DNA from: Saprospiraceae bacterium
GTDB lineage: Bacteria; Bacteroidota; Bacteroidia; Chitinophagales; Saprospiraceae
Assembly: GCA_020627965.1 (NCBI GenBank)
Contig: JAHDFX010000050.1
Span: forward strand, 1-32,384
Reading direction: 5' to 3'
DNA length: 32,384 bases
In this document: piece after piece, positions 22,401 to 29,412 of the stretch
Layout: every line of letters starts with the position of its first letter
Numbering within the stretch: the first letter of the stretch is position 1
Notes under the pieces: generated by a model
Told to the model about the DNA's origin: nothing
The model's input: the letters and a program-made list of their open reading frames with translations, nothing else
The model's database searches: none
Program-made: the position numbers and the translations under genes

Positions 22401-23743
22401 TTGCCTCTTCTTATGGATACCGTGACCGTGTCTCTCACCATTGCCGATGCTGGCAGGTTGAGGATTTGAGGAGATGCCGGGGCGGTATTGGGTTTGTTCG
22501 CTCTTGAGGCAGAACAGGTACGGCTCCAGTTCCCTCCATGTTGTGGAGAACAGCGCCACTGGGTGGGTTTCCCATATTGTGGAAATACTGGGTTCCTCGG
22601 ATCTGGAGTTCCTACACGACAGAAGCTGTCACCTCCAAAGCTGTTGGCAGTGGCAGGATAGGTTTTTCCGTCTGCGGTACCGCATTGCCCGTCAACGGCA
22701 GGAGAATCGACTACAATCCGAACTCCTGAAGAACAATTGTTCCTCGTATTGGATTCTCCAGAGACAGCATCCACACAAGCCCCTAAATAATAGGTGCCAG
22801 GAGTGGATATACGTAGGCTTTCTGATTCGGATGAGCTTCTTCCAGCACTGAGAGAGCTGACGCTATCGGTTCCTATTGGTACATCGCTGGTGCTTATGTT
22901 TGCGTCTGATGAACGGTAATATCGTAATGTGGTTGAACCTGAAGAAAGATTCCCAAGGTTTCTTGCTCTTGCTGATATCCGGAAATTTTCTGATGTTGTA
23001 ACTATTGATGGATTGACTGATGGGTTTTCCACAATGAGGTCTGGTTTTTTTATTTCCGTATAAGTAGCAGAAAAATTTGTAACTCCGCCTTTTGTGACCG
23101 TCACTCTTTTATTTGCTGGAGTATCCCAACCATCAATATCCTTAAACTCAACAGTAACAACATCATCAGTAAGACCGGACACTGTATGCCCACTGCTACG
23201 CCAACCTAATCCTCCAAGCCAACTATGCACCTGAAATTGAGCAGAACCTCTCACTGTAGATGGATATATCGTACCTTTGACAGAGCCAGTAAGCGGTTGC
23301 TGTGATCTTTTAATCAAGACAGGACCCGCTGTTGCAAAGCCGCTTCTGTCTGAATTTTCAAATCTTACATAGAGCTTCATGACATCGTTCTGCCATCTTG
23401 CTCCCATAGAATCTAATGTTTTTTGAGATACGAGTGTAATAGAATATCTATTGTATGCAAAAGCAGAAGCAAGATTATATGATGAAGATTCGCCATTACT
23501 ATCTTTTTGGAGGTATACCATACTCCCGATATCATTATTAAACCGTGAACCACCATTTTTAGTGATGGTTGCAGATACCGTATTATCATGGTTAATCGAT
23601 ACCACCATTTTGAGAATATTACTCGGCCAATCTGGAGCTGATTCTCCTGTAGTAGAGACACTACTCCCTACAAAATCATAGGTATAGCTAGCAAAACTAC
23701 TCGTCGCAAAAAGAAGAAGGGCGCTGAAAAAGAGAGCGTGCAT
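19454..23743 (-). CDS. Giant secreted multidomain toxin with HNH-like C-terminus
   Basis: A 1429-residue Sec-exported protein (signal peptide cut near A18). Order of parts: N-terminal beta domain (19-230); CARDB-type domain (about 235-350, PDLIVENPSVNPSIVTTSE); two Cys-rich modules of the pattern CG...C....W.C...GG....C.A.R (about 352-415 and 530-595) with a cadherin/Ig-like stretch between; two FN3/Ig-like repeats (about 594-710 and 714-824, each with the pattern VkaRYR...W and PGtYEYe); coiled coil (about 960-1020); helical pretoxin region; and a C-terminal domain (about 1300-1429) with GNVHHAIEQQVL, ENLRGIPPEINNRVHLSEI and NKEWKNFY, an HNH-like nuclease pattern with His near 1341, 1342 and 1376. 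It follows the C39 gene by 12 nt with AGGAGA and overlaps an immunity gene. The assignment as a polymorphic nuclease toxin is strong. The release route is inferred. Confidence 0.85.
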   Translation of the reverse strand: MHALFFSALLLFATSSFASYTYDFVGSSVSTTGESAPDWPSNILKMVVSINHDNTVSATITKNGGSRFNNDIGSMVYLQKDSNGESSSYNLASAFAYNRYSITLVSQKTLDSMGARWQNDVMKLYVRFENSDRSGFATAGPVLIKRSQQPLTGSVKGTIYPSTVRGSAQFQVHSWLGGLGWRSSGHTVSGLTDDVVTVEFKDIDGWDTPANKRVTVTKGGVTNFSATYTEIKKPDLIVENPSVNPSIVTTSENFRISARARNLGNLSSGSTTLRYYRSSDANISTSDVPIGTDSVSSLSAGRSSSESESLRISTPGTYYLGACVDAVSGESNTRNNCSSGVRIVVDSPAVDGQCGTADGKTYPATANSFGGDSFCRVGTPDPRNPVFPQYGKPTQWRCSPQHGGNWSRTCSASRANKPNTAPASPQILNLPASAMVRDTVTVSIRRGNDPDGDNTRIFCDATASNYSDPFSFASGYGASGTTTSVNFIFTAAGNQTGRCTSRDEHGAESASVSFSIRIDPKPEPVDGVCGSANGREYDATASSYAPYTQCFSGTSTDTSFPSPGAPIRWFCAGENGGETSPQCRASRKAVPVENKPPILKSASTLPAQQITAGQAMTFVTEWDDPEKEYILDVKARYRLQRSTHWSAVLVLGHVSGSQYQFLGSIAENILTTPGIYEYEVAASDAKGVSAPRINHTGWILAGTFTVQEAISTPPLFVSGSVSPAQGNPGDPFTFSTIWRDDDDPYIVNARVRYRQTGTTPWNHLSLSYDPQHSGDSTRFVNTNVLNHPGTYEYQFRADASKTASGTGVSAEWSTIQLFTVAESPSKTSPAIRLSNVSGLSSNNSIKVGAQTLSLVFDIQDSDKNLDRLIVDFDKNRTLPNDEITFSLQTGYASLQKTVSFVYPASYLQNCPNLQPNTDPDIIDGTCWRNHVRWKATVTDNQGLSNSIELVLGKDDAIHIYDANLLQAWRSEKEKLRNALIQENTETQNNINELNDKIEKTPTGENIEDALSDYVREIEDQTSDTSISFDTILSYDEPLQEENGNRVTRLINGGLKDWEIKSRLLNPAGYARYLKHPFTFYIDYGTQLAGSDVRENATYPAAVHVEYHNAHLGHGEPLQSAQFIVNNKAHLESVILLLSEYAIIEIEGARSINFFDFCSKKIQDLSFAHEAICWSLEYRKIVQTALDATLKYYAHLPPDQLEILKKTLISFSLDLTPVVGSVKSVSQAIVGKDIITDEKTSRILEVVGVIPYSKFALKAKNAEKIGKTAYILVYEALHRFRIYIRLIKVGKKKPSLGFNPNATASNAPSIYRDTFYNTHPEALEIVRREFIDEVGTLHRGNVHHAIEQQVLKDYSYLGISLGQMHSIENLRGIPPEINNRVHLSEINKEWKNFYKANPPSSKPSLQKFLDKAEEIDNKYGYLFYPPIRLP

Positions 23744-23755
23744 AGAGTAGTTCTC

Positions 23756-24415
23756 CTACTTATGTCGTACAGTGAGAAGAGTAATAGCAGTGGTGTTTGG
23801 TTCAGGGGAACGAAAGAATGCCTGGTTAACCGCTGTGGAATCCGTATCTTCTGGCAAAATCAATAGTACTTTACCTTTCAAGGTGTCATCATCTCTTGTT
23901 TCCCACATGGAAAAAAACTGGTATTTGGAAAAGGTGCGATTACCCCATGATGGATCACCGAGCCTGACATTTCCTTTTTGATCAATGCCCCGGATAACAG
24001 AAAAATGATCTTTATCTCGGTATTTGAGATACACCAAAGCCGGGATTTGGAGCTGTTTGAGTTTGTCAAAACTGAGGGTAAGACCAATAGCCTTGAAGCC
24101 AAATGTGGTAACGGCTTGGGAAAGATCGGCAAAAGATGCCGTTCCATCATCGCCTGCCTTGATTACTTCATCAAGAATGTCTTTTTCGTAGATTGCTTGG
24201 CCATAAAAAGATCGTAGGATTGTAGCTGTTGCTGCGGAACCACAAGAGTAATCAAGGTCTTGTTTTTCTATATCTTTATCTCGCAAGTCTTTCCAGGTTT
24301 GTAGAGGAAGACTGCCTTGCACAGTTGGGTAGGAGAGATGTATGTGAGAGTCTTGTGCGGAGATAACGTTTGTAAATAAGCACAAAAATAAAAGACAGTA
24401 AGCTGTTTTTAACAT
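23756..24415 (-). CDS. Periplasmic C39-family peptidase
   Basis: A 219-residue papain-like C39 peptidase with its own Sec signal peptide (MLKTAYCLLFLCLFTNVISA). The active site is complete: Q52 (oxyanion), C58 (DYSCGSAA), H137 (KDHFSVIRG) and D154 (LGDPSWG). C39 domains normally sit at the N-terminus of ABC exporters and cut double-glycine leaders in the cytoplasm; this one is free-standing and exported, so it must act in the periplasm. A substrate with a double-glycine-like site after a Sec signal is encoded nearby (26499-26918). It overlaps the preceding gene by 7 nt and is followed by the toxin after 12 nt. Confidence 0.88.
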   Translation of the reverse strand: MLKTAYCLLFLCLFTNVISAQDSHIHLSYPTVQGSLPLQTWKDLRDKDIEKQDLDYSCGSAATATILRSFYGQAIYEKDILDEVIKAGDDGTASFADLSQAVTTFGFKAIGLTLSFDKLKQLQIPALVYLKYRDKDHFSVIRGIDQKGNVRLGDPSWGNRTFSKYQFFSMWETRDDDTLKGKVLLILPEDTDSTAVNQAFFRSPEPNTTAITLLTVRHK

Positions 24416-24849
24416 TTGGTTATTTGGTTTTCTTGTTGAAATAATTCAACCCATATCCCATCGCAGTATGTTACCAGTATTGAGCGGGCTAGTCCTTTTG
24501 TTATCAACTCTTCAATCCAGGCATGATCAAAAAACTTTTTTTGGAGGTGATGTTGTATAATACTGCTTACTGCTGGTGAATCTAAATGGTCTTGGTACTC
24601 AAGAACAAAATTATAATTACCAACCCCAGCCAAATCACTCCTGATAAAAACGTAGTCTATCAATGATTTTTTATGGCCATTGTAGCGGTCTATACGAATT
24701 TTTTCTGAAGCTGGGTCTACTGTAACCAAAGCAGCTTTTTTTACATCTATGTGCTGTTTTAAAAAGGCTTCTACATTTTCCAGTTCGTCAATTGGTGTAT
24801 CCAAGTCAGAGTAATACACTTCGTTATAGGTATGCTTTATCGTTTTCAT
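24409..24849 (-). CDS. Uncharacterised cytosolic protein, candidate immunity factor
   Basis: A 146-residue acidic protein without signal peptide or membrane span (MKTIKHTYNEVYYSDLD start; YNFVLEYQDHLDSPAVSSIIQHHL; ILVTYCDGIWVELFQQ). I recognise no family. It overlaps the C39 gene by 7 nt and, if the IS is removed, it would lie directly downstream of the small leader-bearing protein gene. That order (effector, then small acidic cytosolic protein) suggests immunity against it. The IS sits 24 nt upstream of its start and may have cut it off from its original promoter. Confidence 0.6.
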   Translation of the reverse strand: MKTIKHTYNEVYYSDLDTPIDELENVEAFLKQHIDVKKAALVTVDPASEKIRIDRYNGHKKSLIDYVFIRSDLAGVGNYNFVLEYQDHLDSPAVSSIIQHHLQKKFFDHAWIEELITKGLARSILVTYCDGIWVELFQQENQITKC

Positions 24850-24866
24850 GAATTTTTGCAGTTATA

Positions 24867-24873
24867 TTAAGTA
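24867..24873. repeat. Target-site duplication of the IS (left copy)
   Basis: TTAAGTA flanks the left end of the IS. An identical heptamer is on the right at 26447-26453, as expected for a recent insertion. Confidence 0.8.
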
Positions 24874-24955
24874 CTAGAGTTTAGAGTGAAAGCGACCGTT
24901 CAGACGTCCTGCAGGATTCTGTTTTGTATCACTTCGTCAACGATTTTTCGTTGTA

Positions 24956-26257
24956 TTAAGCCGCGAGGCGCTGTTTAGCGTCAAAACTTGCCTGCGTGGC
25001 ATGATTCGGGGGCTTGAATTTTTGCATGTTAGGGTGCCACCATTGCCTGACGTCAACCTGTCGAAAAAATTGCCTGACGTCAACCTGTCGAAAAATCGGT
25101 ATCAGACCCTTGCGAATCTGACCTGCCGTTTGTGGATTGTCGCGCCGCCATGGTGAATGACAACATAAAGCGGCGACCCTGGTACAGTTGAGACAGCTCA
25201 GCAGTTGTATCAAGCCATAACCCATCATCGTCAGATGGACCCAGCGATGTAGCGTCTGACGGGTTTGTTGCCAGGCAGCTTTCAATCCCCAGGCTTGTTT
25301 TATCTGATGAAACATCGGTTCAATCGGCCAACGTAACCCATAGGTTTCAATGACCTGCTCAGCGGTGAGAGCGGTGTCCGTGCTGAGAATCAGGCGAACG
25401 GACTTCCATTGCCCGGCTTTGTCCTGAAATTCACACCAGACTGCCCGTACCAGGCACCCCTTCAGAAAGCGGGCTTTGACGATCTGGCTACGATAGCGTA
25501 TAGCTTGTTCTCTGCCATACAGCTGCAACATGGCTTCTGCCCACGGCAAGTCGTGAAGCCGTTCAGACGTCCATTTTTCACCATACTGGCGTGGTCTTCC
25601 GCGCTGCCCGGGCTTTCTGGCGGGAGGTTCATCGTACAAACGAGTATCTATCCGGGCTTGTCCGATCACATCGAGTCCCCGGGCCTGCATAGACTGGATG
25701 AAGACCCGTCGCATGTACCAACTGTCCACCAGAACACGCACACTGACCGATTGGAATAAGCCACTCACCGCGCGGATTAAGGTGTTAGCGGCGACTAACT
25801 TACCCGTATTGCCGACACTGGGCATTAAGCGTGACAGGAGGGGTAAGGCGACCGATATCTGATTGGCGCGTTGTACGATTATCGCCAGACTGACCCAGCA
25901 TTGTCCTTGAACAAACGTTGCCAGATTGGGTTTGTTGCCATGCTGGTGATGTCTCTGGCTGCTGGGTGCTTTTTCAGAGGCTCGTAAAACCAGCGTATCG
26001 TCTATCGCCAGAAACACCTCTGTCGGTTTCAGCGTTTGCAGGACCAACCGGACAAACTGCCTCCCCAGACCGACCCAGGACCACTTGCCCTGTTGCAACC
26101 ATTTATAGTAGCTCGTCCAGTGGTTGCGCATGCGAACCATCAGGTAGGCATCCGTCACAAATCCGGTCGACGTCAGCATGGCCCCGATCAATAGCTCAAT
26201 GAAAGTGCCGATGGATCTGGCGGGCAGTGCACGGGTTAACGCGGTTATCCAATCCAC
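24956..26257 (-). CDS. IS4-family DDE transposase
   Basis: A 433-residue transposase. The catalytic triad fits D86 or D87 (LAIDDTLVLR), D178 (VRVLVDSWY) and E313. The YREK signature of the IS4 superfamily is exact: Y306-x2-R309-x3-E313-x6-K320 (YGLRWPIEPMFHQIK). The N-terminal helical part is typical. Near the C-terminus the segment RQVDVRQFF is followed by RQVDVRQWW, caused by a 27-bp tandem duplication in the DNA, outside the catalytic core, so probably harmless. The frame is intact and the enzyme should be active. Confidence 0.92.
   Translation of the reverse strand: MDWITALTRALPARSIGTFIELLIGAMLTSTGFVTDAYLMVRMRNHWTSYYKWLQQGKWSWVGLGRQFVRLVLQTLKPTEVFLAIDDTLVLRASEKAPSSQRHHQHGNKPNLATFVQGQCWVSLAIIVQRANQISVALPLLSRLMPSVGNTGKLVAANTLIRAVSGLFQSVSVRVLVDSWYMRRVFIQSMQARGLDVIGQARIDTRLYDEPPARKPGQRGRPRQYGEKWTSERLHDLPWAEAMLQLYGREQAIRYRSQIVKARFLKGCLVRAVWCEFQDKAGQWKSVRLILSTDTALTAEQVIETYGLRWPIEPMFHQIKQAWGLKAAWQQTRQTLHRWVHLTMMGYGLIQLLSCLNCTRVAALCCHSPWRRDNPQTAGQIRKGLIPIFRQVDVRQFFRQVDVRQWWHPNMQKFKPPNHATQASFDAKQRLAA
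25042..25095. repeat. 27-bp perfect tandem duplication in the transposase gene
   Basis: Two identical 27-bp units (25042-25068 and 25069-25095) add nine residues in frame near the transposase C-terminus. This looks like a replication-slippage event and is a useful marker for this IS copy. Confidence 0.85.
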
Positions 26258-26446
26258 AGAGCTCGGTGGGAATGCAGGCAGGGGCGTTGGGCATGATGAT
26301 CTCCATAAGCTGTATCAGGCAGATATCTGGCCTGAGACCGTACCCTAATGACTCGGCTGCTTAATCGCAATCCCCAGAAAGCACGTTTGTTGGCTGGTTG
26401 CGCTATGTCAAAGGGCATTTACACCCGCTGAAACTCTAAACTCTAG

Positions 26447-26453
26447 TTAAGTA
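26447..26453. repeat. Target-site duplication of the IS (right copy)
   Basis: TTAAGTA, identical to the heptamer at 24867-24873, marks the right boundary of the insertion. Confidence 0.8.
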
Positions 26454-26486
26454 TTGCCAACCCCAAAACTATTGAGATTGGCAATA
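26452..26486. repeat. Inverted repeat at the IS target
   Basis: TATTGCCAA (26452-26460) and TTGGCAATA (26478-26486) pair around a 17-nt loop just downstream of the small secreted protein gene. The IS landed at its edge. It may be an attenuator between effector and downstream genes; there is no T tract typical of a terminator. Confidence 0.45.
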
Positions 26487-26498
26487 TAACAGAAATAA

Positions 26499-26918
26499 TC
26501 AATACCTACGCCAAGGGGCATTCCAAGGTCGATGATATTTCATATTACCAAAATGCATATGTAATTTTTTAGGTGACGGATTCGCTTTAAAATCCAGCCT
26601 AAAAACTGGCTTAGTTTTCCATCTAATTTGGAACACCCGAGACCCATTATAACCATCAAATCTTGTATTGCTCCAGATATTTTTCGTACCTCGCCACGCT
26701 GAATTGCCTAGTCGGATAACATGGCCTACCCACTCTCCCTCCGTCTCCATCATCTCTTGCTGGGAAAGCAGAGCTATATCGCCCAAGTCATGGCTCACGG
26801 TCGTTTTTCCAAAAGCAAATGCCAAGTCTTGCTCATGAATACTATTGGCCAATGCCGGTTGGGCTGCAAAGCCTGCTAACAGCAGTACTGCAAACAGGTG
26901 TTTGATTTTCTGTACCAT
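26499..26918 (-). CDS. Sec-exported small protein with double-glycine-like leader; toxin/bacteriocin candidate
   Basis: A 139-residue protein; ATG 26918 follows AAAGGAA. A Sec signal peptide ends near residue 24 (AAQPALA). A short acidic propeptide then carries LSQQEMMETEG (residues 51-61), which matches the LSxxEMxxxxGG leader of C39-processed peptides, with EG in place of GG. The mature part (about 78 residues) is basic and aromatic: GHVIRLGNSAWRGTKN, FQIRWKTKPVFRLDF, then a His/Trp-rich end (LHMHFGNMKYHRPWNAPWRRY). This composition fits a toxin domain, perhaps a nuclease or membrane-active peptide; I cannot name it. The neighbouring barrel and exported C39 peptidase support a dedicated export path. 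The leader reading is an inference from the motif. Confidence 0.7.
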   Translation of the reverse strand: MVQKIKHLFAVLLLAGFAAQPALANSIHEQDLAFAFGKTTVSHDLGDIALLSQQEMMETEGEWVGHVIRLGNSAWRGTKNIWSNTRFDGYNGSRVFQIRWKTKPVFRLDFKANPSPKKLHMHFGNMKYHRPWNAPWRRY

Positions 26919-27003
26919 CAATCATTTCCTTTTGTTGGAATGAGAAAGTGAAGAAAAAATGTCTGGGTATTTTGTGTGTTTCACCTCCTTATAGTATAGA
27001 AAT

Positions 27004-27891
27004 CTATAAATTATATAACATATTGAAACTCGTTTGCGCTCCAGATTTTCCACTGATGTTTGCGGAAACATTGAGGTTGAGTGTGAGATGCTCTTTCAGG
27101 GCATATCCAAGACCAAACTCAAGATCCGTTTGTGAGGTGCGGAGACCGATATATTGGTTATTCACTTGGTCTTTACCTCTCAATGTATACCGCACTCCTC
27201 CTGTAACCGTTACCTCATTATTGATCGCAAAACCAAGGCTGGGATTGATGAAGAAGAGATCACCGGGGTTGACTGTTTGTCCCCTGACATCGCGATCTCC
27301 TGCATATCGATACCCTGCTGTAAGAGAAAGTACTACCGGATCAGTGCTGTGGTAGACGGTAAAACCAATTTGACCTGTTTTTCCGTGAACCAAATTCGTA
27401 CCATCTGTGGCGGTATTCTCCAGAGCTGAAAGCTCAAAAAAACCGAGCAAGGCTGGCGTATCGTTGTCTGGGGAAAACTGGTGGTTCAGCCCAATAATCA
27501 GTTCTTGCCATCGCTGGGAAGATTGGCTTGCTGTCTGTGTGCCTGTTTGTATCCGGACGTCGTCGCTGACAGCAGTGAGGCGACTGTATAGTTCTGTATC
27601 AGCCGTCAGTCCGTAACGCAACCCGGCAGTAATAACAACCGCATTGCGATTTTGCCGTTGGTTCGTAATATCTACCGGAAGGAGGACAAAGCGCTCTGAT
27701 CCGGTTTGGATCAGATCAAATAGAGCGGAAACATTGTCCCTGTCTGAGTTGGCATAATTGAGTCCCAGCTCTACACGAAAGGTGTGTTTTTCTGTAAGGA
27801 GGTCTTCTATGGTAAGCGGCAGGTCTGCCCAGGCTGATGAGGTCAGGCTAAAAATGAACAGAATGCTCACGAGAACAGAACGTTGTGTCAT
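27004..27891 (-). CDS. Outer-membrane beta-barrel protein
   Basis: A 295-residue protein with a clear Sec signal peptide (cut near residue 22, SSAWA) and an alternating hydrophobic/polar pattern over its length, e.g. FRVELGLNYANSDRD, NAVVITAGLRYGLTADTELYSRLTAV, VVLSLTAGYRYAGDRD, EVTVTGGVRYTLRG and TDLEFGLGYALKEHLTLNLNVSANI. Around ten to twelve strands end in NMLYNL, as in outer-membrane barrels. It is the first gene of the minus-strand secretion locus, 82 nt before the small leader-bearing protein. It may be the exit pore for the processed peptide or the toxin. A generic porin or transporter-like barrel is the alternative. No ribosome binding site of note. Confidence 0.78.
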   Translation of the reverse strand: MTQRSVLVSILFIFSLTSSAWADLPLTIEDLLTEKHTFRVELGLNYANSDRDNVSALFDLIQTGSERFVLLPVDITNQRQNRNAVVITAGLRYGLTADTELYSRLTAVSDDVRIQTGTQTASQSSQRWQELIIGLNHQFSPDNDTPALLGFFELSALENTATDGTNLVHGKTGQIGFTVYHSTDPVVLSLTAGYRYAGDRDVRGQTVNPGDLFFINPSLGFAINNEVTVTGGVRYTLRGKDQVNNQYIGLRTSQTDLEFGLGYALKEHLTLNLNVSANISGKSGAQTSFNMLYNL

Positions 27892-28058
27892 GCGGTTTTA
27901 TGGCCAAAGTACATATGAAAAAGGCTCGCTAACATCTCTTTTTTCCTTTGAAATGAAGAAAACATGCAGGGATTAGATCTTTGATTACGGACATGAATAT
28001 TCTCTTTTCCCTGCATTATATCCATTCCCGGAACTACCAACCATTACTCTGTGAACAC

Positions 28059-28082
28059 AAAAAAAGGGTGCCAAAGGCACCC
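28059..28082 (-). terminator. Intrinsic terminator after the methyltransferase
   Basis: On the minus strand a perfect stem GGGTGCC-ttt-GGCACCC is followed by seven T. This is a textbook rho-independent terminator just after the methyltransferase stop. It also isolates the secretion locus promoter region (27892-28058), in which I see no further gene. Confidence 0.88.
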
Positions 28083-28095
28083 TCATTTGTGCTGA

Positions 28096-28741
28096 CTAGC
28101 CCTGGAGACCAAGGCGTTTGACAGCGGCTTTGCAATACCCAGCATCTTTTTCAATGCCGATGAAGCGCCGACCAAGCTGGCGAGCAGCAATGCCGGTTGT
28201 TCCGGAGCCAGCAAAAGGATCAAGGACAATATCTCCCGCTTTCGAGAAGCTCTCAATAAGTGGTGCCATGACCTCAATGGGTTTCTGGGTCGGATGCCAT
28301 GCATTGCCCGTGTAGTGCCAGGGCAGCACGTCTCTCAAAATCCGCTCTGGCGTTTCAGGAGAGCCTTTTGCCAGCAGAAAGGCGCACTCATGGCGGCGAC
28401 CGAGATACCCTTTTGAAGAAGGATACTTCTTGGCAAAGACCAGATGTCCAATCAAATCCTGCTTTTTTCCAGGCAATCATGAATCGTTCAATATGGTTGA
28501 AGCCATAAAAGCAAACCATGAAGCGATGGTTTTTCAGGACATGATATATAGCTCTGAATGCTGGTTCGAGCCAGGTACTCTCTTCAAGGGAGTCTCCAGC
28601 AATGTATCGACCAGCTCTATCGTGATAGTTGACCAAGTAGGGCGGATCAGTAACCACTAGGTCAATGCATGCCTCCGGCGCTTTGGGGAGGATGGAGGCA
28701 CAATCGCCTTGTAGAAGGCGGCAACTTCGGACAGAAGTCAT
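28096..28741 (-). pseudogene. Frameshifted beta-class DNA methyltransferase
   Basis: Two overlapping frames together encode one adenine/cytosine-N methyltransferase of the beta class. The first frame (28741 down to about 28450) holds the catalytic TDPPYLVNYHDRAG (D32-PPY35) and the stretch to FMIAWKKAGFD. The second (about 28470 down to 28096) holds GHLVFAKKYPSSKGYLGRRHECAFLLAKG, HPTQKPIEVMAPLIE and the AdoMet motif DPFAGSGTTGIAARQLGRRFIGIE. The break lies near 28450-28468, beside a run of six A (minus strand), and needs a +1 shift or a small deletion (2 or 5 nt). The residues between AGFD and GHLV are fewer than in relatives, which favours a real deletion. No cognate restriction enzyme is nearby, so it was probably an orphan, plasmid-protecting methylase. 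Confidence 0.82.
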
Positions 28742-28923
28742 AAAAAATGAAAAAAGAAAAATGCCCCAATAACCCCCGAGGCAAGGGGAAGCTGGCAAGG
28801 CTTGAATGCTGCCATCAAGAAAAAAGCAAAGAAGCCGGCGAACCGGTCAATCGTCATAGGCCGGCAATCAGGCTGCCGTCATCGGAGGAGTGTCTGACAG
28901 AAGCAAAAGAATAGCCATCCGGA

Positions 28924-28958
28924 CGTTGCCGTTGCGACTTTAGTCGCGAGCAGCAACG
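28924..28958. repeat. Interrupted hairpin in the gene-free stretch
   Basis: CGTTGC (28924-28929) with GCAACG (28953-28958) encloses GCGACT-tt-AGTCGC (28934-28947). AGTCGCGAGCA, which begins in this stem (28942-28952), recurs at 29130-29140 in the next hairpin. Confidence 0.55.
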
Positions 28959-29132
28959 ACGGGATGGATCTGTTTTGCGTCAGACAAGCTCCTTGACGAA
29001 GCAGCGAAAAAGCTGATTGCGATAATGGGACGACTTGAGCGGATAGCACCGTTCTCGTTTTTGGAAAAACAGGGGAAACAACAAAAACAACACACACACA
29101 CAAAACAAAAAAATACACCATTTTTGAAGAGT

Positions 29133-29156
29133 CGCGAGCATCTGGAGATGCTCGCG
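29133..29156. repeat. Perfect 11-bp hairpin
   Basis: CGCGAGCATCT (29133-29143), a 2-nt loop and AGATGCTCGCG (29146-29156). It is flanked on the left by a C/A-rich tract (29079-29120) with CACACACA runs. Confidence 0.75.
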
Positions 29157-29163
29157 TCCGTAT

Positions 29164-29381
29164 ACGGCTGGGGGTGTCGGGGCGTTGCCCCGACCTCGAT
29201 CCCGACCGCCTGGCTGCTGCGAGGTGTTGATATGGCACATGTGCTCTCATCAAAAACAGGGGATCGAGGTCGGGGAACCTTTTGCGTATCAATGCGGCGC
29301 AGAGCTGAAGCGCTATAAGCGCGAAATACAGCACTAAGCACTTGAAAAAGAAGCAAAATGAGAGCCGACACCCCCAGCCGT
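29164..29381. repeat. Nested long inverted repeats upstream of the integrase
   Basis: The outer pair is 17 bp and perfect (29164-29180 with 29365-29381; arm ACGGCTGGGGGTGTCGG). Inside, a 16-bp perfect pair (29188-29203 with 29260-29275; CCCCGACCTCGATCCC) competes with a local hairpin GTCGGGGC-gtt-GCCCCGAC (29176-29194). A second C/A-rich tract follows at 29382-29410, mirroring the one before 29133. The whole 28799-29654 stretch (856 bp) has no convincing gene; the longer ORFs in it are antisense readings of these repeats. Confidence 0.75.
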
Positions 29382-29412
29382 CACCAACAACAAACACACA
29401 CAACACACACTC

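Larger units (their letters stand above)
24874..26446 (-). mobile_element. IS4-family insertion sequence, 1573 bp
   Basis: A complete insertion sequence with perfect 14-bp terminal inverted repeats: CTAGAGTTTAGAGT at 24874-24887 and its complement at 26433-26446. Similarity continues past them (AGCG near both ends). A 7-bp direct duplication (TTAAGTA) flanks it. It carries one transposase gene. It splits the secretion locus between the small leader-bearing protein and the rest of the operon. The exact TIRs and target duplication suggest a recent and possibly still mobile copy. Confidence 0.88.

Noticed and set aside
25409-26202. Plus-strand ORFs of 116 and 94 residues
   Set aside because: Antisense to the IS4 transposase, which has an exact YREK signature.
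28440-28470. Programmed frameshift in the methyltransferase
   Set aside because: The change needed is +1 (or -2), not the usual -1 slip at A runs, and residues appear to be missing; a mutation is simpler.
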